Source: Ampullaceana balthica
Taxonomy: Eukaryota > Mollusca > Gastropoda > Lymnaeidae
Length of the DNA: 64,000 nt
Assembly: GCA_944989445.1 (NCBI GenBank)
Contig: CALYLW010000130.1
Coordinates: 2,112,166-2,176,165, forward strand
Reading direction: 5' to 3'
The notes below the pieces were generated by a model that saw only the letters and a program-made list of their open reading frames with translations, was not told where the DNA came from and made no database searches. Every line of letters starts with the position of its first letter. Position 1 is the stretch's first letter. Made by a program: the position numbers and the translations under genes. Positions 11,436 through 21,861 of the stretch are shown here, piece by piece.

Positions 11436-12925
11436 ATTCTGGTCTCACAAATTCTGGTCTCACAAGTTCTGGTCTCACAAATTCTGGTCTCACAAATTCT
11501 GGTCTCACAAATTCTGGTCTCACAAATTCTGGTCTCACAAATTCTGGTCTCACAAATTCTGGTCTCACAAATTCTGGTCTCACAAATTCTGGTCTCACAA
11601 ATTCTGGTCTAACAAATTCTGGTCTCACAAATTCTGGTCTCACAAGTTCTGGTCTCACAAGTTCTGGTTTCACAAGTTCTGGTCTCACAAGTTCTGGTCT
11701 AACAAGTTCTGGTCTCACAAGTTCTGGTCTCACAAGTTCTGGTCTCACAAATTCTGGTCTCACAAATTCTGGTCTCACAAATTCTGGTCTCACAAATTCT
11801 GGTCTCACAAATTCTGGTCTCACAAATTCTGGTCTCACAAATTCTGGTCTCACAAATTCTGGTCTCACAAATTCTGGTCTCACAAATTCTGGTCTCACAA
11901 ATTCTGGTCTCACAAATTCTGGTCTCACAAATTCTGGTCTCACAAATTCTGGTCTCACAAATTCTGGTCTCACAAATTCTGGTCTCACAAATTCTGGTCT
12001 CACAAATTCTGGTCTCACAAATTCTGGTCTCACAAATTCTGGTCTCACAAATTCTGGTCTCACAAATTCTGGTCTCACAAATTCTGGTCTCACAAATTCT
12101 GGTCTCACAAATTCTGGTCTCACAAATTCTGGTCTCACAAATTCTGGTCTCACAAATTCTGGTCTCACAAATTCTGGTCTCACAAATTCTGGTCTCACAA
12201 GTTCTGGTCTCACAAATTCTGGTCTCACAAATTCTGGTCTCACAAATTCTGGTCTCACAAATTCTGGTCTCACAAATTCTGGTCTCACAAATTCTGGACT
12301 CACAAATTCTGGTCTCACAAATTCTGGTCTCACAAATTCTGGTCTCACAAATTCTGGTCTCACAAATTCTGGTCTCACAAATTCTGGTCTCACAAATTCT
12401 GGTCTCACAAATTCTGGTCTCACAAATTCTGGTCTCACAAACTCTGGTCTCACAAACTCTGGTCTCACAAATTCTGGTCTCACAAATTCTGGTCTCACAA
12501 ACTCTGGTCTCACAAATTCTGGTCTCACAAATTCTGGTCTCACAAATTCTGGTCTCACAAATTCTGGTCTCACAAATTCTGGTCTCACAAGTTCTGGTCT
12601 CACAAATTCTGGTCTCACAAATTCTGGTCTCACAAATTCTGGTCTCACAAATTCTGGTCTCACAAGTTCTGGTCTCACAAGTTCTGGACTCACAAATTCT
12701 GGTCTCACAAATTCTGGTCTCACAAATTCTGGTCTCACAAATTCTGGTCTCACAAATTCTGGTCTCACAAATTCTGGTCTCACAAATTCTGGTCTCACAA
12801 ATTCTGGTCTCACAAATTCTGGTCTCACAAACTCTGGTCTCACAAACTCTGGTCTCACAAATTCTGGTCTCACAAACTCTGGTCTCACAAACTCTGGTCT
12901 CACAAATTCTGGTCTCACAAATTCA
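11436..12925. repeat. 15-bp minisatellite, about 99 copies
   Basis: Unit ATTCTGGTCTCACAA, with rare variants (AGTTCT, ACTCT, GGACTC, GGTTTC, one AACAA). As 15 is a multiple of three and the unit has no stop in several frames, open frames of about 500 codons run on both strands (GLTNS repeats on plus, VRPEF repeats on minus). There is no signal peptide, splice site or unique domain beside them, so I treat them as non-coding. Nearly every unit holds GGTCTC, the BsaI recognition site. Confidence 0.97.
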
Positions 12926-13249
12926 TTTCAAATATTTATTTGTTATATAAACAGTGAATATTGATTGTTTAAAACGCCACGGTTAAACTCCGCGAGTTCC
13001 CAACACAACTCTGATTAATTTCAACTTTATCAACTCCTGGACGCTGGACAAATAGAAATCTGCAGCAGCCACATCAACTCACGGAGAGATTTTTAAACTG
13101 GTTAAAAATTTAACGTTAATTGATAATGATTTGTTGTTTTTACCTACTTCCTGGTCGTCTTGTTATTCTGACCGGCTTGTATTTGAATATAGTAGGTCGG
13201 TATGATGATGTGGGCGGATGCAGGGTAGGAGAGATTTTTACTGCAGAGG
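12926..13249. other. Spacer between two minisatellites
   Basis: Unremarkable AT-rich sequence of about 320 bp between the 15-bp and 26-bp arrays. I see no gene in it. Confidence 0.5.
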
Positions 13250-13897
13250 CGCCTGATTGTGAAATCTGGTGTGAGGGCGCCGGGACGAAATCTGGTGTGA
13301 GGGCGCCGGGGTGAAATCTGGTTTGAGGGCGCCGGGGTGAAATCTGGTGTGAGGGCGCCGGGGTGAAATTTGGTGTGAGGGCGCCGGGGTGAAATCTGGT
13401 GTGAGGGCGCCGAGATGAAATCGTGTGTGAGGGCGCCGGAGTGAAATCTGGTGTGAGGGCGCCGGGATGAAATCTGTTGTGAGGGCGCCGGGATGAAATC
13501 TGGTGTGAGGGCGCCGGGATGAAATCTGGTGTGAGGGCGCCGGGATGAAATCTGGTGTGAGGGCGCCGGGATGAAATCTGGTGTGAGGGCGCCGGAGTGA
13601 AATCTGGTGTGAGGGCGCCGGGATGAAATCTGGTGTGAGGGCGCCGGGACGAAATCTGGTGTGAGGGCGCCGGGGTGAAATCTGGTTTGAGGGCGCCGGG
13701 GTGAAATCTGGTGTGAGGGCGCCGGGGTGAAATTTGGTGTGAGGGCGCCGGGGTGAAATCTGGTGTGAGGGCGCCGAGATGAAATCGTGTGTGAGGGCGC
13801 CGGAGTGAAATCTGGTGTGAGGGCGCCGGGATGAAATCTGTTGTGAGGGCGCCGGGATGAAATCTGGTGTGAGGGCGCCGGGGTGAAATCTGGTGTG
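13250..13897. repeat. 26-bp GC-rich minisatellite with higher-order repeat
   Basis: About 25 copies of GAAATCTGGTGTGAGGGCGC plus CGGGRT. Variant units (GAAATTTGG, GAAATCTGGTTTG, GAGATGAAATCGTG, CTGTTGTG) recur in the same order at a spacing of 364 bp, that is 14 units, showing a recent block duplication. The 257-codon minus-strand frame (HQISPRRPHTRFHPGAL repeats) is a by-product. Confidence 0.95.
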
Positions 13898-14084
13898 TGG
13901 GAACTTGGGGCAAAGATTGTGTTATAAAAAGTGAGAAGGGTTAGTTATATTCTTGTTCGTCTTATTCGAACAAACTCTTATGATTGCAAATAATTCTTCT
14001 GTGATTTCACGGCAATTGTTTGGACGTTTTACATTTTAGAGTTATATATACTAGGAGAGAAGAACACCTAAAGTAAAGTACTTA

Positions 14085-14590
14085 ATATACATATGTTCAT
14101 ATGAGCCTTCCTATACAACAAAAATTACATTATGTTCATGTGAGCCTTCCCATATAACAAAACTTACAATATTTTCATATGGGCCTTCCCATTCAACAAA
14201 ATTTACGCTATTTTCATAAGGGCCTTCCTTTACATCAAAATTTACAATAGGTTCCTATGAGCCTTCCCATACAAGAAATCTTACAATATGTTCATAGGAG
14301 CCTTTCCATGCAAGGAAACAGACAATATGTTCATATTAGCCTTCCCATACAACATATTATACAATGTTCATATGAACCTTTCAATACAAAATGTTATACA
14401 ATATGTTCATATGAGCCTTCACGTAAAGCATATTATACAATATGTTCATACGAGCCTTCCCATACAACATATTATACAATATGTTCATACGAGCCCTCCC
14501 ATACAACATATTATACAATGTTCATATGAGCCTTCCCAAACAACCTATTATGCTATATGCTCACATGAGATTTCCCATACAATAAAACTT
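14085..14590. repeat. 39-bp degenerate tandem repeat
   Basis: About 13 copies of a unit like TATGTTCATATGAGCCTTCC followed by CATACAACAWATTATACAA. Copies are diverged on the left and more alike around 14400-14530. Confidence 0.85.
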
Positions 14591-15380
14591 AAAATATGTT
14601 GCATTTCATTTCTGCTTGTACTAGATTGATCATTAACACAGGTAACGCCTCTGCTCAGATACCGACCATAACACTTCTATAAAATTCACCTTTCGCCTAA
14701 CTCAACCAATATCTACAATATACTATTCGTTTCACTGTTGTAGCCCATGTATAGCGTGTGTTTGTTGGATGTTACAACGACTAACTTCTTCCTGCTGATG
14801 ACGTCGTTCATCACACTAATGGAATTCTGGGCAACAAAATGGCCGCCGGATACTGCGGAATTAAAAGAAATTTTAAAAAACAACAACTGTAATCTCGTTC
14901 TCGGGTGATTTCCGGTTTTGAAGATTCAATGAATTTCAACCTTAATTTTAACGTAGGGCGTGACATGGAATTTAAAATGTATACTTATCTCATAATATAA
15001 CGCAGTGTGTACTTGTCTCATTATGTGAATGTATACTTGTCTCATTATGTGACTGTATGCTACTTGTCTTATAAGAGAGAGAAATAGTTAAAAGAGAGAA
15101 AATTGTGAATGTCCAGTTGTTGGTCTTTCATTAAAAAGACTTAAGGTGATATTTAAAAAAATCATGTTTTGTTGTTTTTTTCTTCGTTTTACTGCAACAA
15201 CATAAAAAAATTAAAACATTAAAAAAACAGCTGCTAGAGTCCAACAAAAATCATTAATTACTAGAGAGAAAGAATGTGGAAGAGAGGAACTCTGGTGTAT
15301 TAAGTTCATTGTGATCGGGGGGGGGTGGGGGGATGGGGGGGGTAGTGGTGTACAAATTTACAAAACAGTAGCTAAAGGAA
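14591..15380. other. No gene; short repeats and a G-run cluster
   Basis: Three copies of TACTTGTCTCATTATGTGA-like sequence lie at about 14980-15060. A G-run cluster (G9, G6 and G9 tracts split by one or two bases) lies at about 15316-15343, a strong G-quadruplex pattern. No coding sequence. Confidence 0.5.
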
Positions 15381-16856
15381 CACACAACAAAACTACAATA
15401 ACGTCACACAAAACCTCAATAAGGCCACACACAACAAAACTACAATAACGTCACACAAAACCTCAATAAGGCCACACACAACAAAACTACAATAACGTCA
15501 CACAAAACCTCAATAAGGCCACACACAACAAAACTACAATAACGTCACACAAAACCTCAATAAGGCCACACACAACAAAACTACAATAACGTCACACAAA
15601 ACCTCAATAAGGCCACACACAACAAAACTACAATAACGTCACACAAAACCTCAATAAGGCCACACACAACAAAACTACAATAACGTCACACAAAACCTCA
15701 ATAAGGCCACACACAACAAAACTACAATAACGTCACACAAAACCTCAATAAGGCCACACACAACAAAACTACAATAACGTCACACAAAACCTCAATAAGG
15801 CCACACACAACAAAACTACAATAACGTCACACAAAACCTCAATAAGGCCACACACAACAAAACTACAATAACGTCACACAAAACCTCAATAAGGCCACAC
15901 ACAACAAAACTACAATAACGTCACACAAAACCTCAATAAGGCCACACACAACAAAACTACAATAACGTCATACAAAACCTCAATAAGGCCACACAAAATA
16001 AAACTACAATAACGTCACACAAAACCTCAATAAGGCCACACACAACAAAACTACAATAACGTCACACAAAACCTCAATAAGGCCACACACAACAAAACTA
16101 CAATAACGTCACACAAAACCTCAATAAGGCCACACACAACAAAACTACAATAACGTCACACAAAACCTCAATAAGGCCACACACAACAAAACTACAATAA
16201 CGTCACACAAAACCTCAATAAGGCCACACACAACAAAACTACAATAACGTCACACAAAACCTCAATAAGGCCACACACAACAAAACTACAATAACGTCAC
16301 ACAAAACCTCAATAAGGCCACACACAACAAAACTACAATAACGTCACACAAAACCTCAATAAGGCCACACACAACAAAACTACAATAACGTCACACAAAA
16401 CCTCAATAAGGCCACACACAACAAAACTACAATAACGTCATACAAAACCTCAATAAGGCCACACACAACAAAACTACAATAACGTCATACAAAACCTCAA
16501 TAAGGCCACACACAACAAAACTACAATAACGTCACACAAAACCTCAATAAGGCCACACACAACAAAACTACAATAACGTCACACAAAACCTCAATAAGGC
16601 CACACACAACAAAACTACAATAACGTCACACAAAACCTCAATAAGGCCACACACAACAAAACTACAATAACGTCACACAAAACCTCAATAAGGCCACACA
16701 CAACAAAACTACAATAACGTCACACAAAACCTCAATAAGGCCACACACAACAAAACTACAATAACGTCACACAAAACCTCAATAAGGCCACACACAACAA
16801 AACTACAATAACGTCACACAAAACCTCAATAAGGCCACACAAAATAAAACCACAAT
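15381..16856. repeat. 47-bp minisatellite with a CRE-like site per unit
   Basis: About 31 almost identical units of 47 bp containing AACGTCACACAAAACCTCAA and TAAGGCCACACACAACAAAA. On the minus strand each unit reads TGTGACGTTATTG; TGACGTTA differs from the CREB/ATF palindrome TGACGTCA at one position. The array ends 22 bp beyond the splice donor of the minus-strand exon, so it lies in that gene's first intron if the gene call is right. Only a few units differ (TGACGTTA lost by CATACAA, or CAAAATAAAAC). Confidence 0.97.
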
Positions 16857-16872
16857 GAACACCAGTGACTCT

Positions 16873-16878
16873 ACTCAC
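16873..16878 (-). other. 5' splice donor GTGAGT
   Basis: On the minus strand the sequence ATTG|GTGAGTAG follows the coding exon. It matches the metazoan donor consensus at all six intron positions and leaves a phase-1 exon end. It is the main evidence that the frame is a real exon and not a chance open frame. Confidence 0.6.
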
Positions 16879-17365
16879 CAATGGTGTATAGCATCCCATC
16901 CAACGAGAAGGTGGCGCTCTTGCACTTCTTGATGTGCCTGTTGGGCGGGTGTTTGACGAGCCGCCCCTGAGAGCTGGACCTGTCCAGGCTCCGATGCTGC
17001 TGTCGCTCCAGCTGCTCGCAGATCTCCTGGTGCCGCCTCCGCCTAAACTCCCGGATCGCCTCGCTAATCTCCTCATTCTCATCGTCACTCTCGTCTCCGT
17101 CCCCTCCTCCTTCGACCACTTCTCCCACCCTCTTCTCGTTAAACTCTCGTTTGTTGTCGTCGCTCTCCGAGCTCTCTTGACGAGGGCTCTCGTCTCGGAC
17201 AGGTGTGGTGGTATCCTTGTCTTTCTCTCGATTGCTCTCTTTCGGTTCATCCTCTTTCTCGTTTCTGCACTCCTCCTCGTTGTTGAGCCCTTTCTCCCGT
17301 TTCCGACTTTCTCTCATTTGAAATCGATTATTCCTCTTGACTCTACGAGTCAATGACTCCTCCAT
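16879..17365 (-). CDS. First coding exon of an unrecognised charged protein
   Basis: The exon starts at an ATG in a strong context (G at -3, G at +4) and codes about 162 residues. It ends at ATTG|GTGAGT, a perfect splice donor; the open frame meets a stop only seven bases into the putative intron. The protein is very rich in Glu, Arg, Lys, Asp and Ser. Residues 1-70 are basic/acidic with EKGLNNEEE and DESPRQESSESDD. A probable coiled coil follows (about 97-127, EEISEAIREFRRRRHQEICE, then EQLERQQHRS). The tail DRSSSQGRLVKHPPNRHIKK then KCKSATFSLDGMLYTI is more globular and looks like the entry to a domain in the next exon. No signal peptide or membrane segment; a cytoplasmic or nuclear protein is likely. 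GC content is clearly above the surroundings. I do not recognise the family, and no second exon was found in the window. Confidence 0.6.
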
Positions 17366-18136
17366 ATCAACGACTCACGAGTGTTTATAAAAAATAGTTT
17401 ACACCCGATCACGCTTCAGAACAAAATTTACATTTCGCAATTTAGTAAAATTATTCCGTTTAAATGTTAATTCCTTTATTTTTTTTACAAATCTCCTTGT
17501 CCAGGTGAATCGAATGGTTGGAAACATAACGACATAATTAAGTTCTACGGAAACTCGCCATGACCATTTTTCAAAAGTTCTTCGTTACTTAAAAATACAA
17601 GAATTCAGAATCTTTCAAGAACTTTAAAAACTGATTGCACAGTTAGAACAGCAATAATCTTTAAAAGGAGTCTATTGAAAAGGTGCGCAAATCTTGGTGC
17701 GTAGATGCACCAATTGTGTCTATCTTTGAAATGAGAATGTTTTAAAATATGATGAAAGTGAATTTTATAAATAAAGATTGCAATAAAAATTTCACAAGCC
17801 AATACCTCAGTGTGGGATGTACTTGATACAATTATTTATATTTCTCTGTGGTTGTATTAGTATTAGCGTGTGTGCTGTTAAGGGAAAAAAACATTGTAAA
17901 TATCAAATCAATCGCCGGGTAGTATTGCAGCTTTTTACAAATTAGAGAAAATAGTATAAAATTGTTTATTTTATTTCTTTTAATTCGATTTAATTTTATT
18001 TCACCCGACAGCCGGTCTGAAGCTAAAGGTTTATTAAAAACATATTATCATTACATTGTAGTAGTGCAGAACAACCTAAATTTTTCTCATTATGTAGTAC
18101 TACGCTGCCTATTTTAACGCAACAAACCACCAACTG

Positions 18137-18144
18137 TGACGTCA
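18137..18144. promoter_or_regulatory. CRE palindrome TGACGTCA
   Basis: Exact CREB/ATF octamer about 0.8 kb upstream of the start codon of the minus-strand exon. A second lies at 18598-18605. Function is inferred from the sequence alone. Confidence 0.3.
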
Positions 18145-18597
18145 TGGGAACAGTCTGAACTTTGACCCCTGCGACCCATGCACTAAAGGCTGTCATTCCA
18201 GGAAGATGACGTAATGAAACCTTGAACAAACAAAGGATGAACTTCAGCCAAGGGCCCACACTCCCTTCACACAAGAAACCGTTCCTGGATTGTAGAACTT
18301 GAAAGCATTAATGACTTTAGTCGTTAGTCTGATTGATGGTTTTATCAAAGAGTAGCTTGTCTTCAAACTAGACACGACTTAGGCGTCTATTTATGAACGA
18401 ACTTCTTCAGGCCACAAATTGCCAGCGAAGACTACCCCCCCCCCTTTCCCCACCCCCTAAAACCACACCTCAGGTAAAGTGACCCTTTAGAAATTTGTGT
18501 CTACTTATAGGTCAACGCTGATTCCCAGACCACACCTGTACACTTATCAAACCACAGAGCCGCAGGTAATCTCGGCGATCAAAGCCAGTCACGGTAA

Positions 18598-18605
18598 TGA
18601 CGTCA
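18598..18605. promoter_or_regulatory. CRE palindrome TGACGTCA
   Basis: Second exact octamer, about 1.2 kb upstream of the start codon of the minus-strand exon, in the sequence TAATGACGTCACAC. Confidence 0.3.
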
Positions 18606-18760
18606 CACAAGTTCCAGGAACCAGGCGGGATTATCTTTCCTTCATCTTGGCTGACCACTCGGCGATGACCTGTCACTGAACTCCGCTTCATTTCCGGCCA
18701 AGTAAACGCACATTTCCCGTGATTGAAACCTCGCCCTTAATCACTTCACATAGCGGCTCC

Positions 18761-18945
18761 TTATACCATTTCCTACCTCCCATAACATGTCCTACCTCCC
18801 ATAACATGTCCTACCTCCCATAACATGTCCTACCTCCCATAACATGTCCTACCTCCCATAACATGTCCTACCTGCAATACCATTTCCTACCTCCCATAAT
18901 ATGTCCCACCTCCCATAATATGTCCCACCTCCTATACAATTTCAA
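18761..18945. repeat. 19-bp tandem repeat
   Basis: About nine copies of CCTACCTCCCATAACATGT, diverging at both ends (ATACCATTT, ATAATATGT). Confidence 0.9.
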
Positions 18946-19034
18946 AGCATCGTAATATTATTTAGTTTTCATATCCAAATCATATTCTTTTTAAAATACA
19001 CCAAAAGTTTTGGCTCTCTTCCTCAAATCATTGC

Positions 19035-19510
19035 TCTCTCAATATAATCATTGTTCACTCCGCCGAATTATTGTTCTCTCGATCCAACCATTTCTCTCTC
19101 GATCCAACCATTTCTCTCTCGATCCAACCATTTCTCTCTCGATCCAACCATTTCTCTCTCGATCCAACCATTTCTCTCTCCATCCAACCATTTCTCTCTC
19201 GATCCAACCATTTCTCTCTCCATCCAACCATTTCTCTCTCCATCCAACCATTTCTCTCTCGATCCAACCATTTCTCTCTCCATCCAACCATTTCTCTCTC
19301 GATCCAATCATTTCTCTCTCCATCCAACCATTTCTCTCTCCATCCAACCATTGCTCTCTCCATATAACTAATGCTCTCTCCATCCAACCAATGCTCTCTC
19401 CATATAACCATTGCTCTCTCCATATAACCATTGCTCTCTCCATCCAACCATTGCTCTCTCCATATAACCATTTTTCTATCTCCATCCAACCATTTCTCTC
19501 TCCATATAAC
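19035..19510. repeat. 20-bp minisatellite, left part
   Basis: About 24 copies of CATCCAACCATTTCTCTCTC with C/G and ATCCAACC/ATATAACC variants. The same array resumes at 20429 after a LINE insertion. Long frames on both strands (HFSLDPTISLSIQP, EREMVGWREKW) are by-products. Confidence 0.95.
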
Positions 19511-20428
19511 TAATAATAATAATAATAATAAATTGATTATTTATATAGCGCTGTATCCCAGTAAGGATATGGGCTCACGGCGCTTTACATGAAAGAAATA
19601 ACATACTTATAAGTATTAAATTAACTTTCATATCACAACAAACACACAAAATTACAATACATTATACATAAGCTACGTTAATCATTTACAAGAAATGTTG
19701 TTTCATCAATTTTAAAAATAAATTTTTAAAAGATGTGTCTTAAGTGCAGTCTTGAAGGACTTGGTTGTTTGAATACTACGTATGTGTAATGGTAGAGAAT
19801 TCCATTGTTTGGCTGCACAAAAAGAGAACGACCTTTCACCAAACGTTTTGGTGCGTGTCGTAGGAACAGAGAGAACGCGTGTGTCTGCAGAAGATCTTAG
19901 ATTGCGAGTGGGTGAGTAGACCGACAAAAGTTCAGTAAGATACGATGGGCATGAGTCCGAAAAGAAATTGTGACAGAGAACGGCCAGTTTGTAATCAATA
20001 CGGGCTTGTATAGGCAGCCAATGAAGTGAGCGAAGAAGTGGAGTAACATGGTCATGTTTTTTTGCCTTGAGCAACAGTCTGGCAGCTGAATTTTGAACTT
20101 TCTGTAGTTTTTCAATGCATTGTTTTGGCACACCTGACAGAAGAGAATTGCAGTAATCCATACGAGCCAGTACAAGAGCACAGACTAGTGTTTTTGTGGC
20201 ACTAACTGTTAAGTAATGACGGATTGAGCTGATCTGACGAATGGCAGTGTAGGCAGAGCGACAGATGTGATTGATGAAGTTGTTAATAGACATGTTGTCA
20301 GAAATAATATAGCCAAGATTCCTAGTCGATGTTGTGAACAGAATATCCGAACTGGCTACGCGAATTGACTTCGGAAGAGACAAAGTACTGCGTGATTTAT
20401 TGTTGCAAAATAGAAGTGCTTCAGTCTA
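19511..20428 (-). mobile_element. 5'-truncated L2/CR1-like LINE
   Basis: On the minus strand this is the 3' end of a non-LTR retrotransposon: the C-terminal part of the ORF2 protein, a 3' UTR with GCGCCGTGAGCCCATATCC and AGCGCTATATAAATAATCAA, and a simple (TTA)n tail at 19511-19532. It cuts the 20-bp minisatellite in two. 5' truncation is the normal outcome of target-primed reverse transcription. Flanking duplication is hard to define inside a repeat; TAAT at the right edge and ACTAAT at the left are compatible. Confidence 0.88.
19712..20383 (-). pseudogene. LINE ORF2 C-terminal fragment
   Basis: The 223-codon frame has the motifs that follow the reverse transcriptase in L2/CR1-type LINEs: LGYIISDNMSINNFINHIC (about residues 23-41), LDYCNSLLSG-like MDYCNSLLSGVP (about 76-87), LQKVQNSAARLLLKAKKHDH, TPLLRSLHWLPIQARIDYKL and, near the end, WNSLPLHIRSIQTTKSFKTA. 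The start Met is internal; the catalytic domain was lost by 5' truncation. The frame itself is unbroken, so the insertion is fairly young. Confidence 0.9.
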
Positions 20429-20815
20429 ATGCTCTCTCCATCCAACCATTGCTCTCTCCATATAACCATTTTTCTCTCTACATCCAACCATTTCTCTCTC
20501 CATATAACCATTGCTCTCTCCATCCAACCATTGCTCTCTCGATATAACAATGCTCTCTCCATCCAACCATTGCTCTCTCCCTCCAACCATTGCTCTCTCC
20601 ATATAACCATTGCTCTCTCCATCCAACCATTGCTCTCTCCGTATAACTATTGCTCTCTCCCTCCAACCATTGCTCTCTCCATATAACCATTGATCTCTTC
20701 ATGCAACCATTGCTCTCTCAGTCCAACCAATGCTCTCTCCCTCCAACCATTGCTCTATCCGTCGAACCATTGCTCTCTCCGTCCAACCATTGCTCTCTCC
20801 GTCCATTGTTCTTTT
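20429..20815. repeat. 20-bp minisatellite, right part
   Basis: Continuation of the array at 19035-19510 after the LINE. Units here mostly read CATTGCTCTCTCCATCCAAC with ATATAAC and GTCCAAC variants. Confidence 0.95.
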
Positions 20816-21635
20816 CATCACCCTCTACATCTCCATACATCCTGACATCACAAGCTTTCCACCACTGTCACCAATCACCAATGTCACCATTCACCACTGT
20901 CACCAATCACCAATGTCACCATTCACTGCTGTCGACAATCACCACTGTTTCCAATCGCCACCAGCCCGCATTGTCCCTTCCGCAGCTTCACTTCATGCCA
21001 CTCTTCCTACCATCAATTCCACTCCTGGCAACATTATTTTCCTTTCATCTCTATACTCCCCTCCAACTTTTACAACAACTCTCGTATCACCCCTGCAGCC
21101 CTATGCTCCGAACCTTTACCCCCCTCCCCACCCCGAACTTTCCACCCCCACCAATCAGACAGGAACAAGCAGTTCCCTAAAGACGGATACGTCACCTAAG
21201 GTTTAAGTTAATCTCTCGGCGCAGAAGATTCCTTGTCACGCGATCGCCGCATAACACTGCTATTGGTCTCTATTTTTAGATTAATTCGTCGGCCATTTTG
21301 AAATATAAATACAATTGATACATTCAGACAGTCGGTATTTCTTTCTGTCATTTGAGAGAAGAAAGATGGGATAGCATTTAAATATACATTTAAATACATT
21401 TAAACTTAATGAACTCTAATGTACCCTTCGATAGTTTCAGTCTTCTATTCCAGTGGGTTTCCTGTTATAATTACATGCAGTTTGCAGTTAGCTTAGAATA
21501 CATCCAAAACAGACTGAGCCGAGTGCACTACTCGTTTTTAGATCAATGTTATAGGATTTATTAATGATTGAAACTGGGTTGGGTATTCAGTTAGGTATAC
21601 CAAATAACTAAATTTCAGTTATCCAAATATTTCTA
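20816..21635. other. No gene; pyrimidine-rich sequence
   Basis: Contains CCAATCACCAATGTCACCATT-like short repeats at 20865-20950 and a C/T-rich stretch to 21180. Frames crossing it start in the minisatellite and have no domain. Confidence 0.5.
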
Positions 21636-21861
21636 CATTAGTTATCATATTTCTATTTCAGTTATCATATTTCTATATCAGTTATCATATTTATATATCA
21701 GTTATCATATTTCTATATCATTTAACATATTTCTATATCAGTTATCATATTTATATATCAGTTATCATATTTATATATCAGTTATCATATTTATATATCA
21801 GTTATCATATTTATAAATCAGTTATCCTATTTCTTTGTCAGTTATCATATTTCTATATCAG
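21636..21861. repeat. 20-bp AT-rich tandem repeat, interrupted by a hAT
   Basis: About 11 copies of TATATCAGTTATCATATTTC. One and a half more copies follow the transposon at 24190-24215. Confidence 0.93.

Larger units (their letters stand above)
17366..18760. other. Upstream region of the minus-strand exon
   Basis: Leader and possible promoter of the gene starting at 17365. It holds TTTATAAA-like words and two perfect CRE palindromes (18137, 18598). No further coding exon is supported; the 83-codon minus frame at 18023-18274 has no recognisable domain. A poly-C run lies near 18425-18455. Confidence 0.4.

Noticed and set aside
11408..12964. 500-codon open frames on both strands (GLTNS / VRPEF repeats)
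   Set aside because: They arise from a 15-bp unit without stops; open on both strands at once, no unique domain, signal or splice site. Treated as minisatellite.
13140..13913. 257-codon minus-strand frame with PHTRFHPGAL repeats
   Set aside because: By-product of the 26-bp array; the flanking unique residues show no domain.
15381..16856. CRISPR-like regular repeat
   Set aside because: Units are directly adjacent with no unique spacers, and the genome is animal; it is a minisatellite.
16756..17356. Other frames over the minus-strand exon (164 aa minus, 140 aa plus)
   Set aside because: Shadows of the called exon; one runs into the minisatellite and neither has a donor or start in good context.
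18023..18274. 83-codon minus-strand frame
   Set aside because: No recognisable domain, no splice site assigned; insufficient evidence.
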